A stretch of DNA of 64,000 nucleotides from Spiroplasma diminutum CUAS-1. Its GTDB lineage: Bacteria; Bacillota_I; Bacilli_A; Mycoplasmatales; Mycoplasmataceae. The stretch lies in NCBI RefSeq assembly GCF_000439455.1, contig NC_021833.1, forward strand, positions 372,001 to 436,000, given 5' to 3'. Each line of letters begins with the position of its first letter. Position 1 is the first letter of the stretch. The position numbers were made by a program, and so were the translations under genes. Under the pieces are notes generated by a model, which ran no database searches, had not been told where the DNA came from, and saw only the letters and a list, made by a program, of their open reading frames with translations. This document shows positions 57,608-64,000 of this stretch, one piece after another.

Positions 57608-58987
57608 ATGGAAGGTATAATTAATTCAGAAGAAATTCTGTTTGAATTAACTGATAAATTATTAATTCAAGGACAACAAAATGTATTAATTAATGGACCT
57701 GAAAGATCAGGGAAGACAACTTTAGTTAATTTATTTTGTGATAATTTAAGAAGTGATGGTTGAAGTATAATAACTTTTGAACCAGATCAATTCGATTTCT
57801 CTAAAGATCTTTTTGAACAATTCATTTCAATACTTTTAATAGGTATTAGAAAAAAAGTTGGGAAAAAAGAATTTTTAAATTTTTTAAAAAGTAGAAATTT
57901 GAATAATATAGTCAAATCAAAATTAAAAACAAATAATAGAGCAAATGCGTTTAGATATTATTTTAAACAGTCCTATAAAAACTACGATATAGATAAAAAA
58001 GAACTATTAAATATTCAAACATTAAAGGAAATAAATGAAGTTATAAAAAAATTACAAGTTAAGATATTCCTTATTTTTAATGATTTTGAAAACTATGAGA
58101 TGCTTTCTAATTGAAGTGAATATTCAGTTATTAAAAAAATTAATAAATATCTAACAGAAGCTAAAAAAATAACAACATTTAATTTTAAAAATATTGAAGA
58201 TATTCAAAAAAACTACAAGTTAAATTTGGATGATTTATTTAACTCTATTATAGATTTAAATAAAAATGAAGTTATTTACAAACATCCGAATAATCAAGTT
58301 AATTTTTTTATCAGTAATAAAAAAATTAAAAATTTATTCACAATCAATTCAATTAATGAAAGTTTGTCATTATATGAAAAATGATTAAAAAGAAATTATA
58401 ATTTTCATGATAATTATGAAGATAAGATTTTATATTATGATGAAATTTATTTTATAATATGATTTTTACACTATATAAAAATTGAAAATGAAGAATTATT
58501 TAATTCTATTCAAGAAAATATACAAGTTTATGATTTATTGAGAAAGAAGACAATTACAGCAGAAGAAATAGATAGTAACTTAAAATTTGGAAATTTAAAA
58601 TATATTAAACTTCTATTAAAAACAAGAGGTTTTGAATTTGAGGGAATTGAAAAATATAGTGAAATAGTTAAAATGTTAGATACTCCTTTTAAAAATAAAG
58701 TTCCAATATTTATTACTGTAGAATCAAAACCAAATTTATTAAATATAATCAATGAATATGCATTTATTTTTATATTTGAATGTTTAATTAATAACGTTGA
58801 AAATGTTATTGATGATTTATCAGCAGAAACATTACTAATAAATTTTGAAGATAATCAAGAAGATCTTTTTATATTTTCAAAATGTTTAAATCCAAGAACA
58901 ATTAAACAAATTAAAAAATCAAGCATGAAAGAAATTTATGATTTGAGTATATTTAATATTATTAAAGAATTAATTAAAAAAATATAA
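57608..58987 (+). CDS. cluster protein 3: P-loop ATPase
   Basis: A 459-residue protein with Walker A G-P-E-R-S-G-K-T-T at residues 30-38 and a hydrophobic strand ending F-N-D-F-E (about 156-161) as Walker B. Spacing and the S-E-E-I ... L-I-Q-G-Q-Q-N-V-L-I-N-G lead-in resemble STAND or KAP-type NTPases. The C-terminal half is helical and acidic, possibly a sensor or effector part. Read through several Trp-TGA codons. GGGGT-type site before the ATG. Last gene of the cluster. Confidence 0.65.
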
Positions 58988-59014
58988 AAAAACACCAAAT
59001 AATGGTGCTTTTTT
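58986..59014 (+). terminator. terminator of the three-gene unit
   Basis: CACCA and TGGTG with flanking A and T runs form a hairpin overlapping the stop codon of cluster protein 3. Confidence 0.8.
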
Positions 59015-59189
59015 ATATTGAGTTTTCTCAATCAATATTATTTTCTTCATCCTTATTTTTCTTATAGCAATCATCACATACAAAAATTGCAGTTTCATCC
59101 TCTATAAGCTCATCATAAACATAAACTCTCTTTTTGTCCATAAAATTTAGTTCATTGCTACAATCCTTATTTTGACAATGTTCTTTCAT
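59013..59189 (-). CDS. 58-residue four-cysteine (zinc-ribbon-like) protein
   Basis: M-K-E-H-C-Q-N-K-D-C then F-V-C-D-D-C-Y: a C-x4-C and C-x2-C pair about 30 residues apart, a likely zinc ribbon. The rest is acidic. AAGGAGATGA precedes the start at optimal distance, which supports a real gene despite its size. It is convergent with cluster protein 3 and ends in the same hairpin. Function unknown. Confidence 0.65.
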
Positions 59190-59287
59190 AGAATCATCTC
59201 CTTTTAATTATTTTACTTAATATTTAAAAAAAAGAAAGTTTCGAATCTTAATGTTGCTGTAAAAAGCCATATAAAAAGGTGAATAAA

Positions 59288-59316
59288 ATAAAAATGCAAA
59301 TTAATTGCATTTTTAT
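59288..59316. terminator. terminator of guaC
   Basis: AAATGCAA pairs with TTGCATTT, with A and T runs outside. It lies just past the guaC stop on the minus strand. Confidence 0.8.
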
Positions 59317-59319
59317 ATT

Positions 59320-60282
59320 TTAAAAGTTACTTGTTTTAAGAATTACATAATCAACTTTCTTAATGTCGTTTAATGTAGTTCCTCCAGAATATGAAATTGA
59401 TGATTGAAGATCTTCTTGCATTTCTTTGTAAGTTTCCATTAATTTTCCTCTTACTTTGATTAATTCTTTTTTACCTTCAACATATCTTTTTTCACCTTTA
59501 TTATATTCACTTGCACTTCCATAATATTCTTTGAACATTACTCCATCAACAGTTACATTTGCTCCTGGTGATTCTTCATGGGCTGCAAATAAACTTCCAA
59601 TCATACACATTGTAGCTCCAAATCTAATAGATTTTGCAATATCTCCATTAACTCTTAATCCACCATCAGCAATGATTGGTTTATGAGATGCTTTACTACA
59701 TCATTTAATTGCTCCTAATTGTCATCCACCAGTTCCAAAACCAGTTTTTAATTTTGTAATACATACTTTTCCAGGACCAACTCCAACTTTAGTTGCATCA
59801 GCTCCCCAAAATTCTAAATCTCTTACTGCATGAGGTGTTCCAACATTTCCAGCAATAATGAAAGTATTATTTTTCATATGTTTTCTAATATGCTCAATCA
59901 TATTTTTTACACTTAATGAGTGTCCATGAGCAATATCAATTGTAATATAATCTGGAACTACATTATCATTTGCTAATTTCTCAATTAGTTCATAATCTTC
60001 TTTTTTAACTCCAACACTGATTGATGAAATTAAATTTTCTTGGTTCATTTTTTTTGTAAAAGCATATGAATCAACGTTAAATCTATGCATTACATAGAAG
60101 TGACCATTTCTAGCAAGCATTTCGCATAATTCTTCATTAATTACTGATGCCATATTAGCAGGCATTACTGGCATTTTAAATGTATGTTTTCCAAGTGTTA
60201 CTTCTGTATTACATTCACTTCTTGAATTAACAACACACATACTTGGTATTAATTGTATATCTTCGTAGTCAAAAGCGTACAT
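59320..60282 (-). CDS. guaC: GMP reductase
   Basis: A 320-residue TIM-barrel enzyme converting GMP to IMP with NADPH in purine salvage. The catalytic Cys lies in G-P-G-K-V-C-I-T-K, followed by T-G-F-G-T-G-G, the form of the short bacterial GuaC type rather than IMP dehydrogenase (no CBS domains). I-A-D-G-G-L-R and the E-G-K-K-E-L end also fit. AAGGAGA precedes the ATG. Together with apt and rdgB it indicates reliance on salvage. Confidence 0.93.
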
Positions 60283-60345
60283 TTATATCTCTCCTTGTTT
60301 CCTATGAGATTATAGCAATAAAATTTAAAAAACTATATTAAAATT

Positions 60346-60374
60346 AAAAATTCGACCAATTGGTCGAATTTTTA
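60346..60374 (-). terminator. perfect palindrome terminating azoR
   Basis: A 28-base perfect inverted repeat (60346-60373) centred on CCAATTGG, overlapping the azoR stop (60372-60374). Read on the minus strand it is followed by a T-rich tract. Confidence 0.85.
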
Positions 60375-60974
60375 GAATTTTTTTGCAACACTAATGATTT
60401 TATCTGCAATTGAATCAATTGCTTCATCAGGGTTCATTGTTGAAACAGGAGCTATTTTTGTTCCTGCAAATAAAATTGGTTCATTTACTTTTGCACCAAC
60501 AAATTCTCAAGTTCCTTTTAAGAATTCTGTATGATTTCCTCATGGATATCATCCAAAAGGAGCACCTTGTGTTGTTAAAATTTGAACAGTTAAGTGTTCT
60601 AAAAGACCTTTAGCATCACCTTGTTTAACATATTTATATGAAAATGTTTGATCAGCTAATAAAACATGATCTAAATAGTTCTTAATTAAACCTGAAACAT
60701 TAAAGTTATTCATTGGACTTGAAATAATAACTTTATCAACTTCTTTAAGTTGATTAATGTATTTTAATGCATCTTGTTCGTTAAAATATGTACCAAAATT
60801 CTCTCTTGAAAGTGTTTTATGAGCCATTTGCTCATTATTTAAATCTAAATTAATAATTTCATCATCAGGATTTAAAGTTTTATATTCTTTGATAAATCTA
60901 TTTGTTAATGATATTGAAAATGATTTTTCTGCAGGACTTACTGTTCCTGTAATTACTAAGACTTTTTTTGACAT
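60372..60974 (-). CDS. azoR: FMN-dependent NADH-azoreductase
   Basis: A 200-residue flavodoxin-like oxidoreductase. The N-terminal V-I-T-G-T-V-S-P and S-x-S-I-S-L-T hold the FMN phosphate; S-S-P-M-N-N-F-N-V-S-G and L-L-E-H-L-T-V-Q-I-L-T-T-Q-G are family marks. Such enzymes reduce quinones and azo compounds and protect against electrophiles. It is minus strand, with AAGGAGAAA before the start, divergent from udk. Confidence 0.9.
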
Positions 60975-61088
60975 AATTTTTTCTCCTTAATTTATTATCA
61001 ATTTAATTTTATATTTAAATTTGTAAAAATTATTGCATATTTTCAATAAATTAAATATAAAATATTAATTGAATATAAGAGGTACAAA

Positions 61089-61712
61089 ATGGAAAAAGTT
61101 ACGATTATAATTGTTGCTGGGGGTAGTGCAAGTGGTAAAACAACTGTTGCACACACTATAGCAAATGAAATTTTTGTAAATAAACCAGTAACTCATTTAT
61201 CAATGGATAGCTATTATAAGGATTTTAGTGATTTAACTTTTGAAGAAAAGCAATTATTAAATTTTGACCATCCAAGCTCATTAGATATTGAATTACTTTG
61301 TAAGCATTTAGATGATTTAAAGAATTTTAAACCAGTAGAAGTTCCAGTTTATGATTTTAAAACACACTCTAAAACAGGAGAAATTATTAAATTAGAACCT
61401 TCAAATGTTGTTATATTAGATGGAATTCTTTCACTTCATATAGAAGAAATAAGAAAAAGAGGAGACATTAAACTCTTTATAAGAACTGATGATGATATTA
61501 GATTTATTAGAAGACTTTTAAGAGATGTTAATGAAAGAAATAGAAAATTAGATGATATAGTAGGTCAATATTTAAATACTGTAAAACCAATGTATAAATA
61601 TTTTGTAGAACCTTCAATTGACTATGCAGATCTAATTATTCCTTATTATGAAGGAAATAATATTGCAATTGACATGGTTGCAGCAAAAATCAGTAGTTTA
61701 TTAAAAAAATAA
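61089..61712 (+). CDS. udk: uridine kinase
   Basis: A 207-residue salvage kinase for uridine and cytidine. The P-loop is G-G-S-A-S-G-K-T at residues 11-18. M-D-S-Y-Y-K-D (substrate), N-F-D-H-P and Y-D-F-K-T-H-S are all typical, as is the R-x-x-R-R-L-L-R-D lid. AAGAGGT precedes the ATG. Single gene with its own promoter in the 114-base divergent gap. Confidence 0.95.
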   Translation: MEKVTIIIVAGGSASGKTTVAHTIANEIFVNKPVTHLSMDSYYKDFSDLTFEEKQLLNFDHPSSLDIELLCKHLDDLKNFKPVEVPVYDFKTHSKTGEIIKLEPSNVVILDGILSLHIEEIRKRGDIKLFIRTDDDIRFIRRLLRDVNERNRKLDDIVGQYLNTVKPMYKYFVEPSIDYADLIIPYYEGNNIAIDMVAAKISSLLKK

Positions 61713-61726
61713 ACCATTAATATAAA

Positions 61727-61758
61727 AGCAAAATGAATTAAGAAATTCATTTTTTTTT
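61727..61758 (+). terminator. terminator of udk
   Basis: AAATGAATT (61731-61739) pairs with AATTCATTT (61744-61752), with extra T's. A second weaker hairpin (TCCTTTA/TAAAGGG) follows near 61818-61836. Confidence 0.85.
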
Positions 61759-61847
61759 GCAACTTTTTTCTTATATTAAATGTTTTTTTTATCAAAAATA
61801 TAAAAAAATTAATAAAAGTCCTTTATTTAAAGGGTTTTAGTAAAAAA

Positions 61848-61877
61848 TTGACTTTACTTATTTAAATGTGATATATT
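61848..61877 (+). promoter_or_regulatory. promoter of parE
   Basis: TTGACT (61848-61853) and TATATT (61872-61877) are 18 bases apart, 28 bases before the parE ATG. One of the few places here with both promoter boxes recognisable. Confidence 0.6.
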
Positions 61878-61905
61878 ATTTTTACTATGGAAAATGAGGT
61901 AAAAT

Positions 61906-63840
61906 ATGGCTGAAAATAATAAGGATTTATCGTATACAGAAGATAGCATTCAGATCTTAGAAGGTTTAGAAGCTGTTAGAAAAAGACCAGGAATGTATAT
62001 TGGTTCAACTGATTCAAGAGGTTTACACCATTTAGTCTGAGAAATAGTTGATAATTCAATTGACGAAGCATTAGCAGGTATTTGTACAGAAATTAATGTT
62101 GCAATTGAAAAAGATGGATCAATTACTGTTAAAGATAATGGTAGAGGGGTTCCTATTGGTAGTTATAAGGGTACAAAACAATCAACTCCAGAAATTATTT
62201 TCTCAGTATTACATGCTGGAGGAAAATTTGGTGGAGATGGTTATAAAACTTCTGGGGGACTTCACGGAGTTGGTTCTTCTGTTGTTAATGCATTATCAAG
62301 TAAATTTAAAGTTACAATTCATAGAGATGGACTTATTTCAAAAATTAAGTTTGCAAATGGTGGTAAATTAGTTGAACCATTAAAACAAATTGGAACTTCA
62401 AAACAAAATGGAACAACAGTAAACTTTTTACCAGATGAAACAATGTTTTCTACAACTAAATTCTCATTTTCAACAATAAGTGAAAGGTTAAAAGAATCTG
62501 CATTATTGAATTCAGGTTTAAAATTAACTTTAAAAGATAATAGAAGTGATAAATATATTGAATATATTTATGAAAATGGACTTACAGAATTTGTAAATGA
62601 GCTTAAAGGTGATCAAAAGGCTTTATGTTCACCAATTCTTTTAAAAGGAAGCGAACAAGAAATAGATGTTGAAATTGCTTTAACTTATACAACTGATTTT
62701 TCTGAAACAGTTTTAGGATTTGCAAATAATGTTAAAACAAGTGATGGGGGAACTCATATAACAGGTTTTAGAACAGGATTAGTAAAGGCTTTAAATGAAT
62801 ATGGAAAAACTCAAAGCATCTTAAAAGAAAAAGATAAAAAACTTGATTCTTCAGATGTAAAAGAAGGTTTAATTGCTATAGTTACAGTAAAAATACCTGA
62901 AAATCTTATTCAATATGAAGGACAAACAAAAGGTAAACTTGGAACAAGTGAAGCTAGAACAGCTTGTGAAAAAGTAACTGAGCAACATATTAGTTTTTGA
63001 CTACAAGAAAATAAAACTATTGCAATTTCAATAATAGAAAAAGCACTTTTAGCTAGAAAAGCTAAAGAAGAAGCACGTAAAGCACGTCAAGCAGTAAGAG
63101 ATCAAAAATCAAAATCAAAATCAAGAACAATGCTTGGAAAACTAACTCCTGCTCAAGGAAAAAACAAAATTGAAAATGAATTGTTTTTAGTCGAAGGGGA
63201 TTCAGCTGGAGGAAGTGCTAAATCAGGAAGAGATCGAAAATTCCAAGCTATATTACCACTTAGAGGTAAAGTAATTAATGCAGAAAAAACAAAATTACTT
63301 GATTTATTAAAAAATGAAGAGATCACAACAATCATTAATGCAATAGGCGCTGGAATTGGAAGTGACTTTGATATTTCTGATATAAATTATGGAAAGATAA
63401 TTCTAATGACAGATGCTGACACTGATGGTGCACATATTCAAACATTATTATTAACATTCTTCTATCGTTATATGAAAGATTTAATTGTGAATAAAAATAT
63501 TCACATTGCTATGCCACCATTATTTAAAATAACAACAGGTTCAAATAAAAAGGACTTTATATATTTATGAACAGAAGAAGAATTAGCATCATATATGAAA
63601 AAAGCTAAGTCTAAAGTTGAAATTCAAAGATATAAAGGACTTGGTGAAATGAATGCTGACCAACTTTGAGAAACAACAATGGATCCAGAGCATAGAAAAT
63701 TGATACAAGTAACAATTGATGATGCGCTTGCAGCAGAAAATTCATTTAGAACTTTGATGGGTGATAACTCAGAAAAAAGGAAAGAATGAATTGAAGAAAA
63801 CGTTAAATTTACACTAGAAGAAAATGTAGATTTTATTTAA
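61906..63840 (+). CDS. parE: DNA topoisomerase IV subunit B
   Basis: A 644-residue ATPase subunit of topoisomerase IV, which unlinks daughter chromosomes. The GHKL site shows [16 protein letters not shown] and G-G-L-H-G-V-G. G-K-L-T-P-A-Q, rather than the GyrB equivalent, marks it as ParE. The TOPRIM domain has E-G-D-S-A-G-G-S-A and [16 protein letters not shown] lies before the ATG. The usual partner parC would be expected next, but the following frame is different. Confidence 0.94.
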
Positions 63841-63873
63841 TCAAATGAGAATTGTTAGACAGGTGGTGATGAT

Positions 63874-64000
63874 ATGGAGACTAAACTATCTTTTGATCAT
63901 AAAGTTGATATTGTAGTTAAAAAATTAGAAGAATATAATAAGGTAAATAAAGATATAAAAAGATATGGAGATATTTTTAATACATTTTCTTTTTCGTATG
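63874..64000 (+). CDS. 5' part of an unknown gene after parE
   Basis: A frame starting M-E-T-K-L-S-F-D-H-K-V-D-I-V-V-K-K-L, open to the window edge (42 codons), preceded by AGGTGGTGAT at good spacing. It lacks the ParC start pattern (E-D-I-M-G-D-R-F-x-R-Y-S-K-Y). Identity unknown. Confidence 0.5.
   Translation, partial: METKLSFDHKVDIVVKKLEEYNKVNKDIKRYGDIFNTFSFSY

Noticed and set aside
63874-64000. Start of parC
   Set aside because: No similarity to the conserved ParC N terminus in the 42 visible codons.

Overview
This 64 kb window reads as chromosomal DNA of a Spiroplasma (Mollicutes, translation table 4). It is very A+T rich. Nearly every long gene is continuous only if TGA is read as tryptophan. 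The gene at 21983-23518 matches the Spiroplasma fibril protein (Fib) almost end to end. There is no transposase, integrase, phage structural gene or CRISPR array, and only one tRNA.

Layout. 1-7.4 kb: a membrane protein, rsmE tightly coupled to two tandem proteins with a degenerate nucleotidyltransferase-like signature, then truB-ribF, rpsO and a protein resembling a catalytically dead HNH nuclease. 7.5-17.3 kb: a structured leader or small RNA before miaA, an RpiR-type regulator, tRNA-Gly, a membrane protein, a choline-kinase-like gene, rdgB, trmL, a DEAD-box-type helicase, and a ravA-viaA-PPC operon. 17.4-30.5 kb: surface and envelope genes (a membrane protein, an SGNH lipase lipoprotein, a second large lipoprotein), fib, a YitT-family protein, a ComN-like gene overlapping an oversized secDF, and apt. 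30.6-42.8 kb: bifunctional relA/spoT, a decayed stretch, an ABC exporter, the fruR-fruK-fruA fructose operon and a second ABC exporter. 42.8-51 kb: hisS-aspS, a membrane protein, a tiny RGG-repeat protein, pepF, and a divergent pair of unknown genes.

51-59 kb is the most accessory-looking part. It holds a PLD-helicase fusion with a DUF3427-like tail, tag, and a compact three-gene unit (a Lys-rich-tailed protein, a SEC-C/zinc protein and a P-loop ATPase) of unknown function. This unit is my best candidate for an undescribed system. 59-64 kb: a small 4-Cys protein, guaC, azoR, udk, parE and the start of an unknown gene that is not parC.

Most genes are housekeeping: RNA modification (rsmE, truB, miaA, trmL), nucleotide salvage (apt, guaC, udk), stringent response, fructose uptake and glycolytic entry, and protein export. 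Terminators are short hairpins with long T runs. Many include a stop codon, and several serve convergent genes in both directions.
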